A DNA stretch of 64,000 bases from Aselliscus stoliczkanus (Eukaryota; Chordata; Mammalia; Chiroptera; Hipposideridae), in NCBI GenBank assembly GCA_033961575.1, contig CM066738.1:73021478-73085477 (forward strand), given 5' to 3'. Each line of letters opens with the position of its first letter. Position 1 is the first letter of the stretch. Shown piece after piece: positions 53,929 to 63,420 of the stretch. The position numbers were made by a program, and so were the translations under genes. The notes below the pieces were generated by a model. The model ran no database searches. It worked only from the letters and a program-made list of their open reading frames with translations, and had not been told where the DNA came from.

Positions 53929-54390
53929 GGGCCGGCCGAGTGGCGCGTTGGTTAAGAAGCTGGCTTGGGACCCCAGCGGCCCCGCTTCAGATCCCACATA
54001 TGAGGGCCAGTGACACTGCCCTCTACAGCTAAGATGGTGAACAACAGCTCCACCTGGAGCTGGGCTGCTGTGAGTCCCCGGGGACAGCATAGCTGCAGCC
54101 CCTGCTGCAGTGGGCTGCCATAGGCTACAGTGAGTGGCCGGCAGCCAGTGTGAGCGGCCGGCAGCCAGTGTGAGCTGCCAAGAGCTGCAGTGAGTGGCCG
54201 TCCAGAGGTCAGTAACCGATCTGCCTCACTCAGGAAGAGTGCAGTGATGATACCAACATGGGTCAGTGAAGCAATGTCCTCCACAACTAGACTGAAGAAC
54301 AAAAGGACAGCAACTTGTCTGTTCCCCTTCCCTAGTTCCACAATGGTGTTCCCTTCCTCCAATTCCCCAATAAAATCTTTAAAAAAACCC
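53929..54390 (+). mobile_element. Long bat-type composite SINE (about 460 bp), plus orientation
   Basis: Head gggccggccgagtggcgcgt, B-box-like ttcagatccc, body ctacagctaagatggtgaac and agctccacctggagctgggc, and a 3' module cctccacaactagactgaag ... ttccccaataaaatcttt that matches the tail of VES-type bat SINEs from memory. Flanks aaactcatat (53919-53928) and aaactcgtat (54391-54400) are a 10-bp target-site duplication with one mismatch. A 20-bp unit is tandemly doubled at 54131-54170, but is single in the sister copy at 54648. The 208-residue minus-strand frame through it is an antisense artefact of the SINE. Confidence 0.85.
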
Positions 54391-54647
54391 AAACTCGTAT
54401 TAAATTGTATGTGAGAAAAAATACACTGGGTGAATGTAACATAGGATTGGATATTACAGAAGAAAAGATTAGTGAATTTAAAGTCACAGGAATAAAAACT
54501 ATCAAAAATGAAACACGGAGAGAAAAAAGACTGGAAAAAAAATGAACATAGCATCAGTGAGCTGTGACACAGCTTCAAGCAGTCTAATATATGTATAATC
54601 CCTGAAAGTGAGGGATACAGAAAATATTTGAAAAATGGGTAATTTTT

Positions 54648-55087
54648 TTTTAAAGCGTTTATTTTTTATTGGGGAACTGGAGGAGAGGAACAGTGTTGGG
54701 GAATCGGGAAAGGGGAACAGACAAGTTTCTGTCCTTTTGTTCTTCAGTCTAGTTGCAGAGGACGTTGTTTCACTGGCCCATGTTGGTATTGTCATTGTGC
54801 TCTTCCCGGATGAGGCTGATCGGTCGCTGGCCTCTGGATGGTTGCTCACCGCGGCTACTGGCAGCTCACACTGGCTGCCGGCCACTCACTGTAGCCTATG
54901 GCAGCCCACTGCAGCAGGGGCTGCAGCTATGCTGTACCCCGGGACTCACAGCAGCCCAGCTCCAGGTGGAGCTGTTGTTCACCATCTTAGCTGTAGAGGG
55001 CAGTGACATTGGCCCTCATATGTGGGATCTGAACCTGGGCCGCTGGCGTCCCAAGTCAGCTCTTACCAATGTGCCACTTGGCCCACC
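54648..55087 (-). mobile_element. Long bat-type composite SINE, minus orientation
   Basis: Reverse-complement sister of the SINE at 53929, running from the attggggaactggaggagag tail side to the gggccaagtggcacattggt head. Target-site duplications tgaaaaatgggtaattttt (54629-54647) and tgaaaaatgagtaattttt (55088-55106) are 19 bp with one mismatch. It lies 257 bp from its sister in opposite orientation, so a transcript through both can fold into a long duplex. Plus-strand frames of 114 and 123 residues here are antisense SINE translations. Confidence 0.86.
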
Positions 55088-55110
55088 TGAAAAATGAGTA
55101 ATTTTTGAAG

Positions 55111-56551
55111 GACAGGCTGTCATGGCCACTCAGGTTATTTGAATGTATTATAGTTCTCTATACTTTCCTGGCTTTAAGTATGTACTATTTTCTAAATATG
55201 GTTACTAAAAATATATTATACTGGACATATCTAATATTTAAGAACAAACCCACATTTCAAACCTGGAATCATGTATATTCTACAAAATAGATAAGTGATT
55301 TTAGAATACACTCAAGAGGTAAAATTATGTTCTAATATAAATTTATCTTCTAATTCTTATGGAAAAAAATGTTGATGCATTACTGATAAAGAAGTTAAAA
55401 TATTTCTCACATAGAGAAATGAAAGCAGCTTGTGAAAGTGAAGAAAGAAATTCGGTCATGGCTTGCAGAGAAAAATCAGCAAACTGTGGTATGAGGGATA
55501 TAATCAAAGAGAACAGAAATTGATAAATTTTAGATCACAGTGAAAAACAGGAAGAAAAATCAGGAAAACTACATCAAATCATGTTGTACACAAAGTTATA
55601 GAATGTTATATGTGAATTACTTCTCAATAAAAGTGGGGGAGGAGGGAATCAGGAGCAAGCTTAAAGAATGGGACATGAAACCTGGTCCAGCCAGGAAGAT
55701 GAAAATCATATACACTCACACATTCATAGATGTTTTGGTTTGATCAAATATAAAGCAATTCATTTAGGATGAGAATCTTATCAGCTTCTTAATCTAGTTC
55801 TACTGACCATTAAAAATATGAATCAGACATTCTTCGATTTGGAATTAGTATGATAATAGAGAGGAACAAGAATTATCTGCGCTGTGGTCTACTTAAGAAA
55901 AAGAGGCAAAAGAAGCAAACACTGCTTTTTGCCTCAAAAATTTGTGTGTAGACCACATTGTTATAAAGCACACTATATTTCTTTCCCATACACACAATGG
56001 TATTTGTTATTAGAGGCTGAAATGTTAAGCCAGGGTGATTCTGAATATGACACTGAAATGATAAAGAGAAAAATGTAAGGACAAAGGTAAAAGCTACAAT
56101 AATAACAAAATCGCACTCAGTTTAAATACTGAGATCAATATTCTCTAAACCAAGAAACTTTGGAGCTAAGGTACCTTCATGCAATCTTCCTCATTCATAG
56201 AGGTAAAGAGATTAACCTGTGTTGTGTAGTGACTTAGTTGAAGGGAAGGAACTGATATTGAGGTGCAAGCCAATGAACCCACCAATTTGCTTAAGACAGC
56301 AGGGAGTATGAGCTGACTGCACACACTGATTTTACAAGGGACTCTAATACACCCTAACGTGTATATTCATAGTCATAAAAATACTCTTTCTAATATAACC
56401 TTGACCTCCCTTGACCTAATACACTTTCTGTAGGAAGCATTAATTCCATATTTAATTACTAAACAATTTGGGGTTCTCAGAATGTACAATAGAAGTACTT
56501 TTGGGTGCGTTCGTTTGGATGACCACAGCTCCCTTAAAAGGCCCGTCCATG
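55111..56551. other. Intronic sequence with an old L1 3' end
   Basis: Bases 55558-55630 (atcatgttgtacacaaagtt, gaatgttatatgtgaattac, ttctcaataaaagtggggga) are an old L1 3' terminus in plus orientation. The rest is AT-rich and unassigned; no exon. Confidence 0.55.
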
Positions 56552-56565
56552 AAAGAAATGATCTC

Positions 56566-57651
56566 AGGACTTCCGGTAAAATGGCGCAATAGACAGACGC
56601 TGTGCTAACTGCCTCCCAGGACCACATCAAAATTACAAGCAGATTATACAGCATTCAACCCTGGAGGTCCCCGGAACACTGGAGGAACAGAACCACTAAA
56701 TGAAGAACTTAAAGAGGGAGCCGCATCGGGTCTGGTAGGACGGGCGGAGACGAGAGAGGGCGAACCCCGTGAGGGAGGTCCCAGCTGTGGAGAGGCTTCT
56801 CCGGTTGGGGGAGAGACCCTCCGGCCGCACACCAAGCTCAGCAGCCCAGAGCTCCTTTGGCAGGAAGAGAAGTTCTAAGATAGCCGGCGGTAAATTAGTG
56901 AGGACTCTCTTTGCTCAGTTTAGTGAGGACTCTCTTTCCTCAGTTCGGTGAGGCTAAGAGCGGCTGGAGAATCAGTGGGGCCGGCGCCCGGGCTTGCTCG
57001 CTGGTGAGCACTTACCTGGTTCCTGGTGGAGGGAGTGGCTGTGTGAGCCGGGAGCCTGTGGGGACGGACTGAACTGAGCACCTTTGGTGCAAAGGCTAGA
57101 GGTTTTTGAACTGTTGTTCCCGTGGTGCGGTGCCTGCTTGCGAGTGGTGTAGGGAGGACGCCATTTTGTCGGGCTTGAGCCCTCCCACGGAGGACCAGGT
57201 CCGAGACCTAATTGGTCTGGTGGAATTGGCACAGAAGTGCGTGTGTATGCGTACATGCGCGCGCCTGCGACTTTGGATCCCCACCCTCTGGCTCCAACAG
57301 GCTGCTGAGACCCGGGAGTGCGCGAGCCACCTCGGATCCCCACCCTCCGCTCTGCTTGTGCTGCGTTGCCAGGGAAACGCCTAGTGGGAGTGACCCGGCA
57401 CCAACAGGCTGCTCACTGAGAAGCGGGAGTGCGCAAGCCGCCTTGGGTCCCCGCTCTCCGCACTCCGCTTGCAGAGTTGCCAGGCTGGTGATTGGTTGTC
57501 GGGCTCCTCGGCGAGCGGCTCATTGGGACAGGCTGAGACTGGGAGTTTTCCTGGGAGTGTTGGGCCGTGAGCTGTGTGAATGCGTGATCCAGCCAGGGCT
57601 CTCCTGGTGATCTATCTAATACATCAAAGCAATCCCAGAGCGACAGCCAGA
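56566..57651 (+). promoter_or_regulatory. CpG-rich 5' UTR / internal promoter region of the HAL1 element
   Basis: About 1.1 kb, much GC-richer than its surroundings. It contains a 25-bp direct repeat (56896-56945, around gtgaggactctcttt) and a 107-bp period repeat beginning at 57294 and 57401 (ccaacaggctgct start, gggagtgcgc core), with a partial third unit at 57264-57293. L1 5' UTRs carry internal pol II promoters, and monomer-type tandem repeats act as promoters in some rodent L1s; similarity of role here is inferred. The 92-, 123- and 132-residue frames in this part are composition artefacts. Confidence 0.6.
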
Positions 57652-58521
57652 ATGGGGAAACAAAGAAACATGTCACAAGTAAAAGATCAGAAGAAACCTC
57701 CAGAAATGGAACCAAATGAAACAGAGGGATCCAACCTTTCAGAGACAGAGTTTAGAACACTGATGATAAGAATGTTTAAGGAACTTAGCGAGGACATAAA
57801 GAAGGATAGGGAAACCATAAAAACCAACCTGTTAGAACTAAAGAATACAATAACTGAATTGAAGAACACACTCGAAGGAATCACTAGTAGAGTAGATGAA
57901 GCAGAGGAGCGGATCAGCGATTTGGAAGATAAAATAGCAGAACTCACCCAGTTGGCACAGCAAAAAGACCAAAGAATAAAAAACAATGAAAATAGTTTAA
58001 GAGCCCTATGGGACAAGGTGAAGCACAACCACCTTCAAATCATAGGGATACCAGAAGGAGAAGAGAAGAAGCAAGGGGTCGAAAATGTATTTGAAAAAAT
58101 AATGACTGAAAACTTCCCTACCCTGGTGAAGGGAATCAACACATATGCCCAGGAAGTGCAGAGGGTTCCAAACAAGCTGAACCCAAACAGGTCCACACCA
58201 AGACACATCATAGTTAAAATGGCAAAGCTTAAAGACAGAGACAGAATCCTAGAGGCTGCAAGAGAAAGACAGCAGGTTACATACAAAGGAACTCCTGTTA
58301 GACTAACAGCTGACTTGTCTACAGAAACTCTGCAGGTCAGAAGGTAATGGCAGGAGATATTCAAAGTGACACAAAATAAAGGCCTACAACCAAGATTGCT
58401 CTACCCAGCACGGCTATCACTTAAAATTGAAGGAGAAATAAAGAGCTCAGAAAAGAATAAGCTTAAGGAATTCATTACCACCAAGCCAGCATTGCAAGAA
58501 ATGTTAAAAGGGCTATTTTAA
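57652..58521 (+). pseudogene. HAL1/L1 ORF1p, interrupted by one in-frame stop
   Basis: The frame starts MGKQRN at 57652, in place of the family start. Bases 57580-57651 are open in frame but are 5' UTR. Residues about 40-110 form a heptad-rich coiled coil (LKNTITELKNTLEGITSRVD, then ERISDLEDKIAEL). An RRM-like part follows (LRALWDKVKHNHLQIIGIPE), then the C-terminal domain (TPRHIIVKMAKLKDRDRILE; VTYKGTPVRLTADLSTETLQ). A TAA at 58345-58347 follows residue 231. The same frame continues in register for 57 codons with clear ORF1p homology (GLQPRLLYPARLSLKIEGEI; EFITTKPALQEMLKG) to the natural stop at 58519-58521, so one substitution broke it. The family product is a trimeric RNA-binding chaperone that coats its own RNA in the cytoplasm. 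The predicted truncated product would lack the last part of the C-terminal domain. Confidence 0.87.
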
Positions 58522-59290
58522 ACAAAAGACAGGGATAAACAAGCTAACCCAGAGAGACAATTTAAGAAGACTGAAGTCACATCAAGCAGATATAAAGGAA
58601 AAACTGATGGTTGCTGGCTGGGAGGGAGTGGGGAAGAGGGAGAGGGGGAAGGTTTTGGACAGTGTTTGTGGGACTACAATGTTGCCGCAGGAATATGGGG
58701 GCAGTTCTGGGAATGTAATTGGTAATGTTGTGAAGAGACTATTATGTTGCGAGAAATAAGTCAGTCGGAGAAGGACAGGTACCATGTGATCTCACTTGTG
58801 TGTGGAGTCTGAAGAGCTGAGTGAACGATCAAAGTAAACAGACTCCTAGATGTAGAGGAAAAACTGAGGGTTGCTAGTTGGGAGGGGGATGGGGATGGGG
58901 GAAGGGAAAGGGATTAGACAGCATAAATAGACAACTACAATATTGGCACAGGGATATGAAACACAGTTCGCGGAATATAATAATGTTGTAAAAATTTTGT
59001 GGCGTGTCAGATAGTCACATGTCTTGTTAGGGAGACCACTTCATGGATGGAGTAGAGGCTTGATCACTGCACTGTACACCTGAAGCTGATGTATAGTATT
59101 GTATGCCAACTGCAACTGAATATGTGGATGGTCACAGGATGTGGAGTATACTGTGGAGGGGTGTCAGGGGAGTTGTGATGGATATGTATGATATGGGGGG
59201 GGAGTGGGGTGGCGAACTGGGGGAGGGGGCTTTTCATTTTGGGGGGTAAAGAGTATAACTAGTGCATTGTGTTGTACACCTAAAACTAAT
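58522..59290 (+). other. 3' UTR of the HAL1 element with an internal duplication
   Basis: Contains L1 3'-end text (taccatgtgatctcacttgt, ctgtacacctgaagctgatg). A segment of about 150 bp occurs twice, at 58588-58740 and 58848-58995, 260 bp apart, each with ggaaaaactga, a G-rich purine tract and a ggaatrtaat end. A third 3' end-like motif (gttgtacacctaaaactaat) precedes the tail. G-runs at 58619-58651, 58882-58912 and 59195-59250 are typical of L1 3' UTRs and fit G-quadruplex motifs. Confidence 0.75.
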
Positions 59291-59291
59291 A

Positions 59292-59330
<39 letters not shown>
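59291..59330 (+). repeat. (AAAT)n tail of the HAL1 element
   Basis: Ten tetranucleotide units forming the retrotransposon's 3' tail instead of pure poly-A. Confidence 0.95.
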
Positions 59331-59344
59331 AAAGAAATGATCTC

Positions 59345-60435
59345 TTCTTTAACCTTTTGATAAATGATCCCCTTTATGCCTTTTAAACAATTTAAATCCA
59401 CTCCATTAATTGTTATTTTCATAAATCATCACTCCAGTGTGTTTTGGAGGAACACTGGAGGGGCTGGGAGCCAACAAATGTGTATCTTCTTGGGGCTTGG
59501 GTAAGTCATAGAACCTTGATGGATCTCAGCTCGCTCATGAAAACATGAGGACAAAATGCTCTCCGTTTCTCTAAATCTCTCTTATTTTTAATTGTAAGGG
59601 TTTGGACAGTAACGATATCTAGAATCTTCTTTCATCTGTATCTATCTTTTGCTTTTCTACCCTTCCCTTTCCCTTTCTATACCCATCAACAAGTGGAAGG
59701 AACTGTGAAATGGCATAGGGTGGGGATGAGCTAAAAAGTAACTCTTATAATAATTTTTTATGTCTAATTTTTTATAATCACCTTGAGGACTGCTTCTTTT
59801 TGTTTCCTCAGCTTACTGGCCGCTTGGGCCTTGCTTCAGAAACTAGGTAATACTAGGTTAGTAAAAACATTGGTAATCAGGCTGCTTTTGATGACCAGCA
59901 TGGTGACATGACAAAAGTTGAAGAACTGGGACTGCCTTCATAAATGTATGGTTTAAATATAAGCTAATTTCAGAGCAATCCTTTGGTTCTTGCTTTTTTT
60001 GTTGGTACTGAACTTTTTCCATTTTTCTGTTTCTTAACTCTTACTCACATTTCCTTCATTGCTTTTGATGTACAGATGATCCTTATTTGCTCAGCTACTT
60101 TGATCTTATTTTCACTTAGAGGAACCAATACATGACTTAACTATTCTGACAGTACTCTTAACCAGTAAAATTCTATCCATCTAAGTTATATCAGATAAGC
60201 AGAAATATTTTTCTCAAACAAATTAACTATCCCTGTCAAAAATACTCCTCCACAGTGTTAACACAGCTGCCAAAGCTCCTATTTTAAAACCATAAGTGGT
60301 CAAAAGATACATGTGGAAATGCTTTGAGTTACATAAATCCAAGCTAGAATCATTATTACAGGTAGGGTTACTTCAGGTAGTTTTATACTGCTTACCAAAT
60401 ATTCTATTATGGCAATATATTAAAACATTCAGCTA
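59345..60435. other. Intronic sequence, nothing recognised
   Basis: AT-rich with no exon and no clear transposon between the HAL1 copy and the next SINE. Confidence 0.5.
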
Positions 60436-60538
60436 GGGCTGGCCGAGTGGTGCAGTGGTTAAGAGCTGGCCTGAGAGGCCAGCGGCCCGGTTCGGGTCCC
60501 ACATGTGAGGGCCAGTAACACTGCCCTCAAAAAAATAA
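60436..60538 (+). mobile_element. Short tRNA-derived bat-type SINE
   Basis: Head gggctggccgagtggtgcag, then gttaagagctggc, B-box-like gttcgggtcc and cacatgtgagggccagtaac, ending in AAAAAAATAA and running into an (AT)n array. It is the same short form as at 49168. No clear target-site duplication, perhaps because the 3' side was overwritten by AT expansion. Confidence 0.82.
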
Positions 60539-60539
60539 G

Positions 60540-60540
<1 letters not shown>

Positions 60541-60578
<38 letters not shown>

Positions 60579-60583
60579 AAGTC

Positions 60584-60635
<52 letters not shown>

Positions 60636-60643
60636 GACTTCAA
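60541..60643. repeat. (AT)n array containing a 68-bp perfect palindrome
   Basis: An AT array from 60541, then ttgaagtcattta (60576-60588), 42 bases of (TA)21, then taaatgacttcaa (60631-60643). The segment 60576-60643 is identical to its own reverse complement. It resembles a small palindromic AT-rich repeat capable of cruciform extrusion. Confidence 0.93.
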
Positions 60644-61779
60644 TTAGTTGAGATTATATGCCTACTACTGGTAACTCAAAGACTATGCATGCATCAGATG
60701 GTATCTGCCTTATAGATGAATTCACCTTCAATACAATATTTGATCTCATAAAATCAATAGTTTATACATCAAGGGGAGGGGTGGATTTTCAGCTGTTTTT
60801 ATTTATAATGAAAACTGAATCTTAACTAGCCAAGGGGAATATGGTAGACAATAATCCATTGTTGAACATTAGTCTTAGTATTTATCTAATTTACTGATTG
60901 AACAAAATGAAGTCTCTGATTCAACTCAAGAGTTTGGCATTTTACATTTTTCAGGTTGTAGAACTGTTTGATTGACAACAAAATTCAAAACGTTTATTGG
61001 TGTTGAGAAAATTTGATGTAATACTAAAAGAGATATATCAATATATACCTTAAATTCAATTTGTGGCTCAACTTCTCTTTCTAAAATGAAACAATAGCCA
61101 GTGAATTTTTTAAAACACAGGCTGTGTGTGTGTGTGTGTGTGTGTCTGTGTGTATAAAACGAGTTTGATTACAGGTTAATAAGATTGCATCAATTATCTC
61201 TTTGGCTATGTGGCATCCAAATTAGTAGATGCTGTTTCAAGCAATCTTGGATAAAACTGAACCCCAAAGTGGATTTGGGCAAAACCAATTTGGTATGTGT
61301 GTATTTAATAGTGTCATAAATTTTCTCTAGGGAAATACTCCAGGATAGATTTAGTTTTCAAAACTGCCTTTTTAATATTAAAAGCAGAAAGGAATAAATT
61401 GGCTGTAATGTTGCTTTTGTTTCTAAGGAATAACCTTGCCGTTATTCAGTAGTAGCTGGCACTTTTAAGTGTTAATATGGACATCTGCCCATATTTTGCA
61501 AGTGTTTGACCATTACTTGTGGCAAAATTAGGAAATGGTGTATTTTATCTTACATCATTTTATTTCTAGTTGTAGCAAGCTTTTTGACATTAGTACAGTT
61601 TTTGTGCTAATCTCCACACCTCCCCCCGGCAGGACCATCTCATAGGATTAATAACCTTGAAAACTTGAAAATGGATTTGACTACCAATAATACAGAACAC
61701 ATGGTGGTACCCCAGCAATTTTGTTGAACCCCTGCACCCATTTCCAGGTCTCACAAGCAATCCTTGGTTTCTTAGTACT

Positions 61780-61808
61780 CCCCCCGCCCCCCCGCACCCC
61801 CCACACCC
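61780..61808 (-). repeat. C-rich tract, G-quadruplex motif on the minus strand
   Basis: C-runs of six, seven, six and three, separated by G, GCA and ACA. Read on the minus strand, which is the coding strand of the zinc-finger gene, this is a G-quadruplex motif that could form in the nascent transcript. Confidence 0.85.
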
Positions 61809-62929
61809 GACAATTAAATTGACCCAGGAAACATCCCTCTCCTCCCCTAGCTCTTAGGTTGCAAATTCATAAATGAAGTCGGGCTGTTGATAATGCTTAC
61901 GTTCTACATAGTAATGTTATAAATTTAAATGAAGCAATATCAACTGTGTGTTCTACCTACTCAAATGAATAGTTCATTCCATTTACATCAAGAGATTATT
62001 AATAACTATGTTCTATTTTTCTACACCTTCTACAGTTTCAATTAGTTATACAGATATTTACTTCCTTCTCTTTACCTGTGCACTATTTAAAAATTTTGAT
62101 TGACCCGAAGAAGAGGCTGTTTCCTGGAGTAAGGAAAGTGACTCATGAGTAACATTTACCTCCTGGGAACTGTGAAAGGGCTAAAGGAGCTACATACAAA
62201 CACTCTAGAAACATCTATTTAAATGGATAGAAGTCTTTTTATACTTTGAAATTTTCCTACATGGAAAACAAGTACAATAAAATAAATCTTAGAATTGAGG
62301 AGAAAATTTTAGTTCTAATACCTACAGTGATTATTGTGTATTTGGAATGTAACATAAAATTAAAAATAAAAACAAGCCAAAGAATTAAATTATTATAATT
62401 GTTGCACTTGTATTTTCTGGCATTGTAGGAAAGGCTATTACTCAGATAGCCTCCAGAAGCTTAAACTTGGATAAACCATGTGATCTCTCTAGGACTTATT
62501 TAATTCATTTGGGCCAAATGACTCATAAGATTTATTCCAGATCTTAAAACACTGTGGGTCTGTGTTATTAGTAGGGAATAATAAAGCTCAGTTTGACAAA
62601 CGTTGAAAAGCTACCCATACCTTAAATTCAAAGACATGACATATACCTTCAGTGGGAGAAGGGGCTGGGTGGGCAATTTTAGGATCAAGAACAAAGTGGA
62701 AGCGATGCTGGGGAGATGTGAGTAATCAGTTTGAAATGAAAGGGAGATTTTTGTGTGGGTAGCTACAGCAACCTTACAATAGCAGTAACAGTTGGTTGTT
62801 GAAGGCCCTAAATACTGAAATAGGGAGTTTAGATATGGTCTGTAGACAACAGAGGTGGGATAAAATACAGAGTAGAATAAGGAGAACTAGAGACTCTCCA
62901 GCAGGGTAATAGCATTAATTATAACAATG

Positions 62930-63090
62930 GCTAAACTTTATTAAGCATTTACTGTACGGCAAGCCTTGTTCTACACCCATTACATAATTAACTCATTAAA
63001 GTAATGAAAACAATAACTTCATGAGGCAGGTACTATTATTATTCCTTTTGTAAAACAGGAAACCGAGAAAAGGGGAAAATTTAAGAAATG
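62930..63090 (-). mobile_element. MIR SINE relic
   Basis: The reverse-strand order resembles MIR (ttaagcatttactgtacggc, cttcatgaggcaggtactat, ttttgtaaaacaggaaaccg). Diverged and partial. Confidence 0.6.
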
Positions 63091-63420
63091 TGTCTACCAC
63101 AAACACAAAAATATTTTAGAAAAAAAGGGGTATTAAAAATCCAAAATGATTTAGAGAGGAGTCAACAAATACAAATTTATTTTCATAAATTTGATTTTTG
63201 AAACAATCCTTATTGAATTAAGAAATTATGTACATTTTAAATTTGGTGATCATTTATTACAATGAAGTTTTGTTCTTGGAAGAGGAAAATACATGCACAG
63301 TGGCACAGTCATGTTTGTGAGTTTATGAATGCATATATAAAATAACAAAATCAATTTCACTCAACTTAAAACAGATCTGGTATTTATCTCTGACTTATCT
63401 ATGTGAAACAATGAATAGTG

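Larger units (their letters stand above)
53160..55110 (+). mobile_element. Second old L1M/HAL1 fragment (5' UTR and ORF1 part), split by two SINEs
   Basis: Bases 53370-53720 match an old L1M/HAL1 5' UTR (aaggctgcattcccacaagt, aaaattactaggcatacagg). Bases 53750-53915, 54400-54630 and 55100-55115 give a dispersed ORF1 start (gacaaggacattaaaagtgt, agaagaaaagattagtgaat, atgaaacacggagagaaaaa). Reading frames are destroyed. The two long SINEs at 53929 and 54648 entered this sequence later, as their target-site duplications are made of it. It could be a second copy of the element at 49890 or a rearranged part of it. Confidence 0.7.
56552..59344 (+). mobile_element. Complete HAL1-type half-L1 retrotransposon with perfect 14-bp target-site duplication
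   Basis: An identical aaagaaatgatctc flanks the element (56552-56565 and 59331-59344), and the body is 56566-59330 (2765 bp). Parts in order: a GC- and CpG-rich 5' UTR (56566-57651) starting aggacttccggtaaaatggc; one ORF1 (57652-58521) broken by a single stop; then directly an L1-like 3' UTR with G-rich tracts (58522-59290); and a tail of ATAA units (59291-59330). No ORF2 sequence lies between ORF1 and the 3' UTR, which is the definition of HAL1 (half-L1), whose movement would depend on an L1 reverse transcriptase supplied in trans. The perfect duplication and nearly intact ORF1 suggest a young copy. A full L1 with an internal deletion is the alternative. Confidence 0.85.
60644..63420. other. 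Intronic sequence with a MIR relic and simple repeats
   Basis: A (GT)n run lies at 61123-61153 and a C-rich tract at 61780-61808. Bases 62930-63090 look like a diverged reverse-strand MIR (ataacttcatgaggcaggta, ttgtaaaacaggaaaccgag). No exon seen. Confidence 0.5.

Noticed and set aside
53952..54578. 208-residue minus-strand frame, the longest outside the HAL1 element
   Set aside because: It is the antisense translation of the SINE at 53929 plus flanking L1 DNA. The sister SINE shows the same peptide text broken by a frameshift, so there is no sign of selection.
54635..55097. 123- and 114-residue plus-strand frames
   Set aside because: Antisense translations in two frames of the minus-oriented SINE.
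57212..57610. 132-residue frame in GC-rich DNA
   Set aside because: Lies in the HAL1 5' UTR and reads its tandem monomers. No domain, and overlapping frames of similar length occur on both strands, as expected from composition.
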